Shown: piece by piece, positions 9,585 through 21,000 of the stretch
How positions within the stretch are numbered: the stretch's first letter is position 1
Layout: the number at the start of each line of letters is the position of its first letter
DNA from: Pseudocercospora fijiensis CIRAD86
Taxonomy: Eukaryota > Ascomycota > Dothideomycetes > Mycosphaerellales > Mycosphaerellaceae
Assembly (NCBI RefSeq): GCF_000340215.1
Contig: NW_006921536.1
Coordinates: 2,953,016 to 3,017,015, forward strand
DNA: 64,000 bases
Direction: 5' to 3'
The notes under the pieces: generated by a model
What the model was told of the DNA's origin: nothing
Seen by the model: only the letters and a program-made list of their open reading frames with translations
The model's database searches: none
Made by a program: the position numbers and the translations under genes

Positions 9585-9780
9585 TATAAGAAGGGTATAT
9601 TAGTAGGTAGATAGAGTAGTAGTAGGTACGAGTAGTATTCGATAAGGATCTAGGAGGAGAGGGAGGAAGGTAGGAGAGTTAGCCTAACGCTAAGCGCTAA
9701 GCCCTACCTAAGGTATTAAGACCCTAGCTTTACTCGGCCTAGTTATATACTAATTACGTATAGCCTCTTTAGCCCTAATA
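9585..9780 (-). repeat. LTR of element C (left)
   Basis: 196 bp. It starts TATAAGAAGG (RIP form of TGTAAGAAGG) and ends CCTAATA (RIP form of CCTAACA). It shows the subfamily marker GTACGAGTAGTATTCGATAAG that element A lacks. The sequence just inside it, TACGCTTCCCTTCT, is the complement of a purine-rich tract, as expected next to a 3' LTR on the minus strand. Confidence 0.85.
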
Positions 9781-10693
9781 TACGCTTCCCTTCTAAAGGC
9801 CGCGCCCTTATAGCCTACCTATATTCTAATCTCGACCCCTATTACTACTAACTTAGCAAATCTAATAAGCTACTTAGCCCGCGCTAAATTAAACGCTTAA
9901 CTACCTAATTATATAACTATGTCAAACCTTACCTCTAATACAATATAATATATACTTCTAACTACGCTATCCCTATATATAATAAACTATAAAGTAATAT
10001 ATATCTATAAGAATTAAGGGCCTTCGACTAATTATAATACGAGTGCGTCTTCCCTACTATAATAGGTAGACGTACGAGGTATTATAGCCCTACCTCCGTT
10101 CTAAGTAATATCGTACCGAGTTCTTTGCGTCTACTCTTAAAAGACCTAGAAATGTCCGCTTCCGAGGGTTGTTCTTATTATTACGAGGGCTATTATTTAC
10201 TATCGTAGTCTCGCTAGCCCTAATTAGTTAGGTTTAGTAGCCTTTAATTGTTAATCTTATCTTATCTTTTAAAAAAACACAGCTTGTCTAGTTTCTATAA
10301 GTAAAGGCTATTATAAGTATAGTAGTAGAGGTTCGCCTCGCTTAAAGAATTAGACAGATCGAGGAGTAACCTATTATCCGCAAGATCGACCCCGGCTAGC
10401 TTAGCTCTATAGTTTTGCCCTTAGTTAGCTAGTCTATTAGTCGCTTAATCTTTTAAGCAGCTTAAAGTTTTAATTAAAGTTTTAATTAAACTTTTAATAT
10501 AGCTATTCTTTTAACTTAATTAGTATAGCGCGCTTCCGGCCTTAGGCCGTAGTATAGGTAAGGTTGTCTTCGTAAGTGTAGTAGCAATAGCAGGTAATAT
10601 TAATAATAGCGGCGCTAGTCGTCTTAGCGCTAACTTTACCTTCTTCTAGTTTCCTTCTTTAACTAATAACAACTCGGCAATACCGTTACTAAC
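9781..10693 (-). mobile_element. Internal 3' segment of element C
   Basis: RIP-altered non-coding 3' region of C between its LTR and the insertion of B. The same sequence recurs at 10905-11800 in A and 18063-18960 in B. It ends with CTAAC (10689-10693), the target duplication of element B. Confidence 0.75.
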
Positions 10694-10707
10694 TGTAAGA
10701 AGGGTAT

Positions 10708-10904
10708 TGTAAGAAGGGTATATTAGCAGGTAGATAGGGTGGTAGTGAATTAGTGTAGTATTCGATAGAGATCTAAGAGGAGAGGGAGGAAGGCAGGCAA
10801 GTTGGCCTAACGCCAAGCGCTAAGCCCTGCCTGAGGCATCGAGACCCTAGCTTCACTCGAGCCCGGTTACATACCAATTACGTGTAACCTCTTTGGTCCT
10901 AATA
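10708..10904 (-). repeat. LTR of element A (left)
   Basis: 197 bp, TGTAAGAAGG...CCTAATA. It differs from the right LTR of A mainly by transitions. It carries the A-specific block ATTCGATAGAGATCTAAG. Confidence 0.88.
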
Positions 10905-13900
10905 TACGCTTCCCTTCTAAAGGCCGCGCCCTCGTAGCCGGTCTTTGTTCCAATCTCAATCTCCGTTACTACTAACTTAGCAGGTCTAATAAGACGCTCA
11001 GTCCGCGCTGAATTAAACGCACAACCACCGATTATGTAACTATGTTAAACCTCACCTCCGAACAATACAATGTACAACTCTAACTGCGCTATCCTTATAT
11101 ACAATAAAGTAAAGGGATATAAAGCTACAAGAATTAAGGGCTATCGACTAATTACAATACGAGCGCGTCTTCCCTGCTGTAACAGGTGGACGTACGAGGT
11201 ATTGCAGCCCTACCTCCGCTCTAAGTAATGTCGTTCCGAGTTCTTTGCGTCTACTCTAAAAGACCTAGAAATGTCCGCTCTAAGGGTTTGTCTATTCCGA
11301 GGGTTGTTCTTGTTATTACGAGGACTATTACTGTTCGTAGTTTCGCTAGCCCCAATTAGTTAGGTTTAGCAGCCTTTAAGTGTTAGCTAATCATATCTTT
11401 TCAAAAAACACAGCTCGTCTAGTTTCTATAGGTAAAGGCTATTATAAGTGTAGTAGTAGAGGTTCGCCTCGCTTAAAGGGTCGGAAAGATCGAGGAGTAA
11501 CCTATTGTCCGCAAGATCGACCCCGGCTAGCTTAGCTCTATAGTTTTGCCCTTAGTTAGTTAGTCTATTAGTCGCTCAATCTTTTGAGCGGCTCAAAGTT
11601 TTGATTAAAGTTTTGATTAAAGTTTTAATCAAAGTTTTGATTAAGGCGCCTTAGGCTCGTAGTATAGGTAAGGTTGTGTCTACAGACGCAGCGACAATAG
11701 CAAGTAATGTTAACAATAGTAGCGCTAGTCGTCTTAGCGCCAACTTCACCTCCTTTAACTAACAATAACTCGGCAATACCGTTACTAATATAGCGGTGTC
11801 CTTCCTTTCTCAAATAGCAACACACTCCGCAATACTATTACCAATATAGCCGCGCCGGCCGCGCCGTCCTTCGCTAGCTCGTAGCGCGACGCTATCGTCT
11901 TTATTACCGTTATTCGTACGCGCGTACGCCCCTATCGATCGCTTAGGCCTTAGGGCCTCGATAGAATAAAGGAACAAGAGGGGCGCTAAGAGAAGGGTCT
12001 TATAGGGTGCGCTAGTGAAGAGGTGGATTCTATAATAGTGTAGTCTTATTATCCTTTGTTGCTAACAATTGCTTACCTCTAATTAGTTAGCTAATAGCAC
12101 CCCGGGGGTAGCACTGTCCTAGGCTTAGTAGTAACATTATAGGCACTATAAGCTCTTAGCCTTCTTCGTGTTCTTTACGCTAGTCCAATACTTATCTAAC
12201 AACTTAGTTATATCCTCAAACGAGTCTTTAGCCTCCTATGAGTCCTATTTAGGTAAATAGCCTTGCTATCTTAATAGGTACTCCTTCTTGCCTTACCTAG
12301 TCCGGTGCTTTAGAATACGTTCTATAGACTACAGTTCCTCACTATCCGCTAGTATGTCTTCATGTTTAGTAGGGGCTTCTTTATCAGAGTCTCCGCGGTA
12401 GTAGTATAGTTTGAGGAGGGAGATGTAGAAGGTGTTATAGATAGTGTAGTATAGTAGGAGCTATAACTGGTAGGCCTAGCCATTGCCCTTCGGTTCTCGG
12501 ATTCGGAATGGGCTAATGTATCTAGGTGCAAGCTTGGGCCTTATTTTGCTATTAGGTGATAGGTGTTTGCGGATACGGAGGTTCTTAGTGCTTAGCATAA
12601 CTATATCGCCTTGCTTAAAGGTCATTAGCGTGTAGTGTTTGTTATAGTAGGCCTTCTAATATGCCTAGGCCTTTACTAGTTTGTTAGCTATTATGGCGTG
12701 AATTTCTCGCATCTTTTAAACCCTCTTAATAGCCGCTAGCGTCTTAGGTGTTAGTACTTAACGCGCTTCCCTTTCCTTGCGCTCGGCCTCGAGCGACAGG
12801 GGGTCTTATAGCAGCGCAGGGTTGCTTCCTATTATAGCGAAGTAAGGTGACACCTTAGTAGATAAGTAGACACTGTTATTATACACGAATTCGGCTAGTT
12901 ATAGGAGGTTGACCTAGTTATTAGGGTTCTTATTAATGTAGCTACGCAGGTACTGCTACAGCGTAGCATTCTGCCTTTCGGTCTAACTATCTGTTTATAG
13001 ATGGAATGCTATAGACAGGCGATGCTTAAGTCTCAGCTGCAGGCAAATCTCACTCTAATAGTGAGATGTGAATGTCGGGCCTCGATCGGAGACTATCCCC
13101 TTAGGGGTTCCCTAATAGCTATAGAAGATGTTGCTCTATAGCGACTTAGCTAGGTTAATAGCCGTCTAATCCTTTCGGGTAGGAATATAACGAGCGCCCT
13201 TAGTAAACCGATCTACGACAACTAGGATAGCATTATACACATCCTTACTGCCCCTACGCTTAGCAGGCGGGAGGCCTGTAATGAAATCCATTGTAAGCTT
13301 AGCAAATAGCTTCTTTGGAATAGGGAGTGAAGACAACTCGCCAAATAGTAAGTGCTTTAGTGCTTTAACTCGTTAACATACGGCACACGTGTTTACGTAG
13401 TCCTTTATGTCCCGCTTACTATTTAGCTAGTAGTATATACGCGATAGTAACTCGTGCGACCTCTCTATACTATAGTGACCGGCAAGCTTACTATTATAGT
13501 GTCGCTTAAGAAGTTCTTGTCTAATCGATTGTTTAGCGGGGACATAGTATCTACCCTTGAACCTTAAGTAACCTTTGTCGTCGATCGACTAATTGTTACT
13601 CTTACTAGATCGAGTCTTTCGCCTACTTACAAGCTAATCTATACGAGCCGCAGCAAAGGCGTCCCTCTACTAAGCACGTAACAGCTCATCTATAAACGAT
13701 TGACTATCCCTATTTATAAGGTTATTTAACAGCACCCTCGCTATTAAACGAGGTACGCATTGTATGCATCCAATGGCACTAGTAGCCGGATTAACTGCAT
13801 TAGTACTATCGCTATTACTATATATTGCGATGTCGACTAGGGAGTTATTATAACTTCTCCTGTCTGTGTCTTTAGCCCTTGCCTTAATACGCACTGTTAA

Positions 13901-15007
13901 TATAGCAAGAGCATTAACATGCTTTAAGCCGTCGCGGAGTCCGGTAAGCCGCTTATCCTGCGCTTGCTTATTAACAATACGGGCTATAGCAATCTTATAC
14001 TGCAGGGTTGGAAACAAAGAATTGATATACTAGGTCTCGCTATTGTAATTAGGCCGCCTCGATAGGCTATTAGCAGGGTTACTTACGCCTGGCCGATATA
14101 ATACATTAAAATCGAACCCGGCGAGGTAGACGGCCTATCTAGCCTATCGACCTATAACCCTAGTAACCTTCGTAATTCTACGGAGGTTGTTATAGTCCGT
14201 ATAGACCTAAATAGTGTACTGTGCACTATCGAGATAGTGCCTCTAGTGCTTAAAGGCCTCGACAATAGCTAGGAGCTCTTGCTCGTAAGTCTCGTAGCGA
14301 CGCTTAGCATCGATTATTTTCCTTAAGAAGAAGGCAATCGGGTGCTAATGATGGTCCTTGTCCGATTGTTGTGACATAATAGCTAATATAGCAAACTGTA
14401 AAGCGTTAGTCTTAATGCGAATTAGTTTACTTAGTACGAAGTAGTGTAATAAGGGGACTTTAGTGAATCGCTTCTTCAAACCGTCAAAAGCGGCTTATAC
14501 TCTATCAGTCTATTTGAACTCTCTAGTTAGGTTGGCCTTAGTTTTAGTAAGCTCAGTTAGGGGCATTATATGCCGTAAATAGCCCTTAATAAAGCGGCGG
14601 TAGAAATTAGCAAAACCGAGGAACGATTAAAGCTCCTTAATAGACGTAGGAACAGGCCATTTAGTGATGGTTTTGATCCGATCAGGATTAGCCTTAACAC
14701 CCTCGGTTGAAATGAGGAAGCTAAGGAATAACACCTCTTTAGTAGCAAAGGTGCATTTAGAAGGCTTGTAATACAGTCTATAGGCTCGTAGGCGATCGAG
14801 CACCTTACGGACTGCAGCCTAGTGTTCCGCAATATTAGGAGAGTGTGTGTAAACTAGGATGTCATCTAGGTAAACCACATAGAGGTAATCTAATAGGCCT
14901 AACAGGGCCCGATTAATATAGGACTAAAATGTAGCAGGGGCATTAGCTAGCCTAAATGGTATAACTAAGTACTCGAAATGGCTATAGCGAGTGCGAAAGG
15001 CTGTCTT

Positions 15008-15481
15008 CTATTTATCGCCCTTACGAATACGAATGCGGTAATAGGCGTCCTTAATGTCTAATATAGTATAGTAGTAGGTACTAGAAAGGCGATCGAGGGT
15101 CTTATTAATAAGAGGAAGTAGATATCGATCTTTAATAGTAACAGCATTAAGCCTACGATAATCGACATAGAGGCGTAGGCTACTATCCTTCTTTAGTACG
15201 AATAGGATGGGGGCACTAGCAGGGCTATTACTATACCGTATCCGGCTATTAGCCAGGTTTTCCTCTAGGTACTTACGCAATATAGTAAGCTCTCGTTCAC
15301 TAAGGTTGTAGAGGGGTCTAAAAGGGACCTCTTTGCCCTCTATAATATTAATCTTATAATCCGTCTCTTTGAATATAGGCAATGTCGATGCTAAGTAGTG
15401 TTTAAACACATCAATATAGGTCTCTCGAATAGGTTCTAGTATACGCTCAAGCTGTTTAGGATCTATGCTATTAGGGGGCAC
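15008..15481 (-). pseudogene. Reverse transcriptase fragment of element A
   Basis: The longest open part of A's pol gene, 157 residues, with VPFRPLYNLSERELTILRKY, ending in the palm segment TILDIKDAYYRIRIRKGDK. It matches the first half of a Ty3/Gypsy reverse transcriptase. The frame is closed by TAG downstream. It is an accidental survivor of mutation, not an expressed gene. Confidence 0.85.
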
Positions 15482-17163
15482 TGGTTCATCGTTATTACTA
15501 CCGAGTAGGTCGGCAGTTGGATTAGCGGAGGCGGGAGTTAGGTTGCTAATAAACAGGACCCTAATATTATTAGGACACTCGCTAATATCGATGTGTTTAA
15601 TGTCCTCTTTCCTAGCGATTCTAAATCGCCATTATTGACTACCTAAGTCTATAACTACAGTATAGTACTTAAGAACAGGGTTACCAATAACAATCTTAGA
15701 TAGGAGGCTGTCTATGTCTACTACGTAGGCAGTAAAGTTCAGTAGGCGCTCATTACCGAGGTCGTCTCTTAGGGCTATATAGACATAGTAGGCTCCGTAG
15801 GTCAAGTGCCGAGCGTCATTAAACTAAGCAAGGGTTGGCAGGTTAGTCCTAGGCAGTTGTCGAAGGTCTAATTGCTTAGCTAGGCGATAGCTGATGAGGG
15901 CACTAACTGAATTTCCTAGATCTAGTGTAACCTTAGTCTTATAGTTGGTCCTATGCGTGTCCGATACGAGGCAGGTACGTATAATAGCTAGTACAATGTC
16001 GATGGTTTTACGCCGTATAAGGCTAATAGTTGGTGCGGCGCTTATTCTTTTTTCGAAGGTTGGCCTATAGGGGTAGCGTTAGCTGCTGAAAGGTACTTTC
16101 GGTGCTTAGCGGCAGCACGATCGACTCGGGCCTAGTCTCGAGGCCTATTACATTAGCCTAGTAAATGAGTGGTGCTGTTACAATTGAAGCACTTGTATCT
16201 AGTTAGGGCACCGCTAGGTCCGCTCGAATTAGTGCTAGAATTGGATAAACGATTAGGGGTATATAGAAATGAGCCCCTTCCTTGTCCTCTTCCTCGCTAG
16301 GGGTTTCTACCGCGGTATCGGCCCCTGCCTCTTCTACGTTAGTCGTTACTGTTTCCATTATTAGCAGTATTAGTTTAGGGAGTACCTCCTTAGTTTCCAC
16401 CGCGGCTACGGTTGGTAGATAGTCGTATCTTGGATTCCAACCGTTACTATAGCTGTACTACACGCTCTATAGTCTCCACTTTAACTATGAATTGAATGCG
16501 TATAAGATTGGCCTGTTCGAACATACGGCGGCGGTCCAATTTAAGGACTAGTTCCTATCTTAGTTTAGGTCGTATCTTAGATATCTAGATGGAGTCGGTC
16601 TTAGGTAGCAAATCGTCCTTAAGGGTCTTTAGATAGGCCTCGAAGGATCGAGAGGTTTGGTCGGCCTTTTGCTTAGCACGTAGGTATTAGTCTTAGGCGT
16701 GCTGCTAGCGCAATATAGGGTTGCTAAGGGTGTTTAGCATAATAGTCTTGTAATCCTGCTATTAAACAGCGGCCTAGTCGTAAAGGGAATCAAAATAGTC
16801 ATCCTATATACGTTTTAGGTCGCCATTAATGTACTACATAGCGTATACGACTAAGGAATAGTCGTCTAGTAGCGCCCTTAATACATTACGCTAGTTCAAC
16901 TTACAATTACGTATGTGATTATTGTACTGCTTGCGGCTAGAGCTATTAAACACGGTACAGTCCTTAAGTTTGGCATCCTTCTTCTAGATAGGTAGCGAGG
17001 AAGGTCCTACTATTAGTTCTGGTCTAGCAGTAGTTGTCAAGGCTTCCTATAGGCGGCGAATCTCGAGGAGATTATCCTTTAGCTATTGTTCTTAACGCAA
17101 GGCAGTAAGCCTGTTTTAGGTAGCTTCTTAAAGTCTCGCTACTAGCTAGGGGCTAAAGGCTAG

Positions 17164-17421
17164 TTAGCTATATCGTCGATTGACAATGTTGTTAAGTATA
17201 TCGTTAACAGGCAACTCTAGGTCGTTACCTAGAACTACAGGTTCTTCGGCAGGCCTAGTAGCAGGTTCTTTAGCAGGCACCTTAGTAGGAGGCACTTTAG
17301 TAGGCACTTTAGCAGGAGGCGCTTTAGCAGGCACTGTGCTGCTAGCGTTGTCGTTGCCGGCGCTGCTAGCGGTAGCACGGTTGTTGTTTCGTAATGAACC
17401 GGCTATTGTAAAGGGCGACAC
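17164..17421 (-). pseudogene. gag N-terminal fragment of element A
   Basis: 85 residues starting MSPFTIAGSLRNNNRATASS and containing a proline/lysine/threonine repeat. Equivalent fragments exist in B (24515..24270) and C (33917..33675), which fixes this as the gag start of the family. It is closed by a premature stop. Confidence 0.75.
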
Positions 17422-17676
17422 TAATGATATATTATTAGCCCCTAAGATGCGGATGTGGCGGAATTAGTAGATATCGGCTTGGTATGCTTAACTTAGTGTA
17501 ATAGGCCGTATAGAAGGCCTTGCTTGATAATTGGTACGGTTGTTTCGATAGAATGGTACGTGTAGGTCCCGTTCTTCGGGCGCAATATAGTCAAATCGAT
17601 AGTTTTCGTAGCTATACCGCTAAAAGCTTGAAATAAGGACTATCTAGCTGCTACCCTTAAAGGGTGGATCGAATAC

Positions 17677-17875
17677 TGTATAAGAAGGGTATATTAGCAG
17701 GTAGATAGGGTAGTAGTAAATCAGTGTAGTATTCGATAGAGATCTAAGAGGAGAGGGAGGAAGGCAGGCAAGTTAGCCTAACGCTAAGCGCTAAGCCCTG
17801 CCTAAGGCATCGAGACCCTAGCTTCACTCGAGCCCGGTTACATGCCAATCACGTGTAACCTCTTTGGTCCTAACA
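17677..17875 (-). repeat. LTR of element A (right)
   Basis: 199 bp, TGTATAAGAAGG...CCTAACA, keeping the original CA end. It is followed directly by GGTAT, the target duplication, and by the remainder of B's LTR. Confidence 0.9.
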
Positions 17876-18062
17876 GGTATATTAGTAGGTAGATAGGGTA
17901 GTAGTAGGTACAAGTAGTATTCGATAAGGAGCTAGGAGGAGAGGGAGGAAGGTAGGCAAGTTAGCCTATTACTAAGCGCTAAGCCCTACCTAAGGCACTA
18001 AGACCCTAGCTTTACTTAGCCTAGTTACATGCCAATTACGTACAGCCTCTTTAGCCCTAATA
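17876..18062 (-). repeat. Remainder of the left LTR of element B
   Basis: 187 bp continuing the LTR begun at 10694-10707. The first five bases, GGTAT, repeat 10703-10707. Together the two parts make a 196-bp LTR of the C-like subfamily. Confidence 0.88.
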
Positions 18063-21000
18063 TACGCTTCCCTTCTAAAGGCCGCGCCCTCGTAGCCTGT
18101 CTATATCCTACGACCTCTATTGCCGCTAACTTAGCAAGTCTAATAAGCTGCTTAGCCCGCGCTAAATTGAACACTTAACTACCTAGTTGTATAACTATAT
18201 CAAACCTTACCTCTAGTGTAGTACAATGTCTAACTCTAACTGCGCTATCCTTATATATAATAAAGTAAAGGGATATAAGGCTATAAGAATTAAGGACTAT
18301 CGACTAATTATAATACGAGCGCACCTTCCCTACTATAATAGGTAGGTATACGGGGTATTGTAGCACTGCCTCCGCTCTAAGTAATGTCGTACCGAGTTCT
18401 TTACGTCTACTCTTAAAAGACCTAGCTATGTCCGCTTCCGAGGGTTGTCCGCTTCCGAGGGTTTGTTCTTGTTATTACGAGGGCTATTATTGTTCGTAGT
18501 TTCGCTAGCCCTAATTAGTTAGGTTTAGTAGCCTTTAATTGTTAATCTTATCTTATCTTTTAAAAAACATAGCTCGTCTAGTTTCTATAGGTAAAGGCTA
18601 TTATAAGTGCAGTAGTAGAGGTTCGCCTCGCTTAAAGGGTTAGATAGATCGAGGAGTAACCTATTGTCCGCAAGATCGACCCCGGCTAGCTTAGCTCTAT
18701 AGTTTTGCCCTTAGTTAGTTAGTCTATTAGTCTACTTAATCTTTTAAGCGGCTTAAAGTTTTAACTCGGCCTTAAAGTTTTAATTAAACCTTTAATATAG
18801 CTATTCCTTTAACTTGACCGGTATAATGCGCTCTAGCTCGTAGTATAGGTAAGGTCGTACCTATAGGCGTAGCGACAATAGCAAGTAATATTAATAATAG
18901 TAGCGCTAGTCGTCTTAGCGCTAACTTTACCTCGCTTCTAATCTTCTCCTTTAACTAACAATATACTCCGCAATACTGTTACTAATATAGCCGCGCCGGC
19001 CGCGCTGTCGTTATTATTATTATTACTATCTGCGCGCGCTATCCCCGCCGACCGCCTAGGCCTCGAGATCTCGATAGAATAAGAGGGCGCTAAGAGGAGG
19101 GTCTTATAGGGTGCGCTAATAAAGAGGTAGTTCCCTAAAAGAGTAGCGAATAGTCGACGCGTTATAGCGCGCCTAGTATAGTCTATTGTCCTAGTTTGCC
19201 GGCCTCTAATTAGTTAGCTAATAGCACCCCGGGGGTAGTATTGTCCTAGGCCTTAATAGTAATATTATAAGCTTTTAGCCTTCTTCTTGTTCTTTACGCT
19301 AGTCTAATACTTATCTAATAACTCGGTTATGTCCTTAAAGGAACCTTTAGCTTCCTACGAGTCCTATTTAGGTAAATAGCCTTGCTATCTTAATAGGTAC
19401 TCCTTCTTGCCTTTCCTAGTCCGATAATATAGGATACGTTCTATAGACTACAGCTCTTTACTATTAGCTAAGACTTCTTCTAACTTAGTAGGCGCTTTAT
19501 CGCCTTCGCGCTAGTAGTATAGTTTAAGGAGGGATATATAGAAGGTGTTATAGATAGTGTAATAGGGTAGAAGCTATAACTAGTAGGCCTATATACCCTT
19601 AGCCTCTCGAATGCGGAATAGGCTAATATATCTTAGTGCGAGCTTAGGCCTTGTTTTGCTATTAGGTAATAGGTGTTTGCGGATGCGGAGGTTCTTAGTA
19701 CTAAGCATAACTATATCGCCTTGCTTAAAGGTTATTAGCGTATAATGCTTGTTATAATAGGTCTTTTAATACTCTTAAGCCTTTATTAGCTTCTTAGCTA
19801 TCTTAGTATAGATTTCTCGCATCTTCTAGACACGTTCTATTGCTACTAGTGTCTTAGGTTAACCCGCTTCCCTTTCCTTACGCTCGGCCTCGAGCGATAG
19901 GGGATCTTGTAGTATAGCAGCGTTCTAGCCTATTATAGCTATATATAGCGACACCTTAGTTAATAAGTAGACACTATTATTATATACGAATTTAGCTAGT
20001 TATAGGAGGTTGACCTAGTCGTTAGGGTTCTCGTTAATATAACTACGTAGGTACTGCTATAGGGTAGCATTCTGTCTCTCTGTTTAACCGTTAGTCTGTA
20101 AATAGAAGGCTGTTAATAGCCGATGCTTTAGTCTTAGCTATAGGCATATTTCGCTCTAATAGTACGATATAAATGTCGAGCCCCTATCGGAGACTATCCC
20201 CTTAGGGGTTCCCTAATAGGTATAGAAGATGTTAGTCTATAGCGCCTCTACTATATTAATAGTAGTCTAATCCTTACGCGCCGGGATATATCGAGCGCCT
20301 TTAGTAAATCGATCTACTATAAGAAGGATAGCATTATATACGTCCTTGCTACCTCTACGCTTAGTAGGCGGAAGGCCTATAATAAAGTCTATTATAAGCT
20401 CTGCAAATAGCTTATAAGGGATTAGTAAAGAGGACAATTCGCTAAAAGGCTAATGCTTTAGTGCCTTAATACGTTAGTATACGGCACACGTGTTAACGTA
20501 TTCCTTTATATCCCGCTTACTATTTAGCTAGTAGTATATACGCGATAGTAGCTCGTACGACCTCTCTATACTATAGTAACTAGCAAGCTTACTATTATAG
20601 TGTCGCTTAAGAAGTTCTTATCGGATCGAATGTTTAGCGGGGACATAGTATCTACCCTTAAACTTTAAATAACCTTTATTATCGATCGACTAATTGTTAC
20701 TCTTGCTAGATCGAGTCTTTCGCCTACTTATAAGCTTATCGATATATTTAGTAGTAAAGGCGTCCCTCTGCTAAGCCCGTAATAGCTTATCTATAAACGA
20801 TTAACTATCCCTATTTGCAAGGTTATTTAATAGCACCCTCGCTATTAAACGAGGTACGCATTATATATATCTAATAGCACTAGCAGCCGGATTAACTACA
20901 TTAGTGCTTTAATCGCTATTACTATATATAGCGATATCGACTAGGGAGTTATTATAACTTCTCCTGTCTGTATCCTTAGCCCTTACCTTAATACGCACTA

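Larger units (their letters stand above)
10708..17875 (-). mobile_element. Ty3/Gypsy chromovirus A (innermost, least mutated)
   Basis: A dead 7168-bp LTR retrotransposon on the minus strand with LTRs 10708..10904 (197 bp) and 17677..17875 (199 bp), and target duplication GGTAT at 10703-10707 and 17876-17880 inside B's LTR. Domains in coding order are: gag start at 17421 with repeats KVPTKVPPTKVPAKEPA; a CCHC zinc knuckle (CFNCNSTTHLLG-x-C) at about 16141-16200; a protease-like segment near 15930 (DLGNSVSALISYRLAKQ); reverse transcriptase 15481..15008, whose catalytic YLDD lies near 14860; RNase H about 14200-14450; integrase about 12850-13500 (TMDFITGLPPAKRRGSK); and a chromodomain about 12190-12350 (KKEYLLR-x-QGYLPK-x-DS-x-E, where each x is a TAG in place of Trp). 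It is the least mutated member of the nest, in line with being the youngest. Confidence 0.9.
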
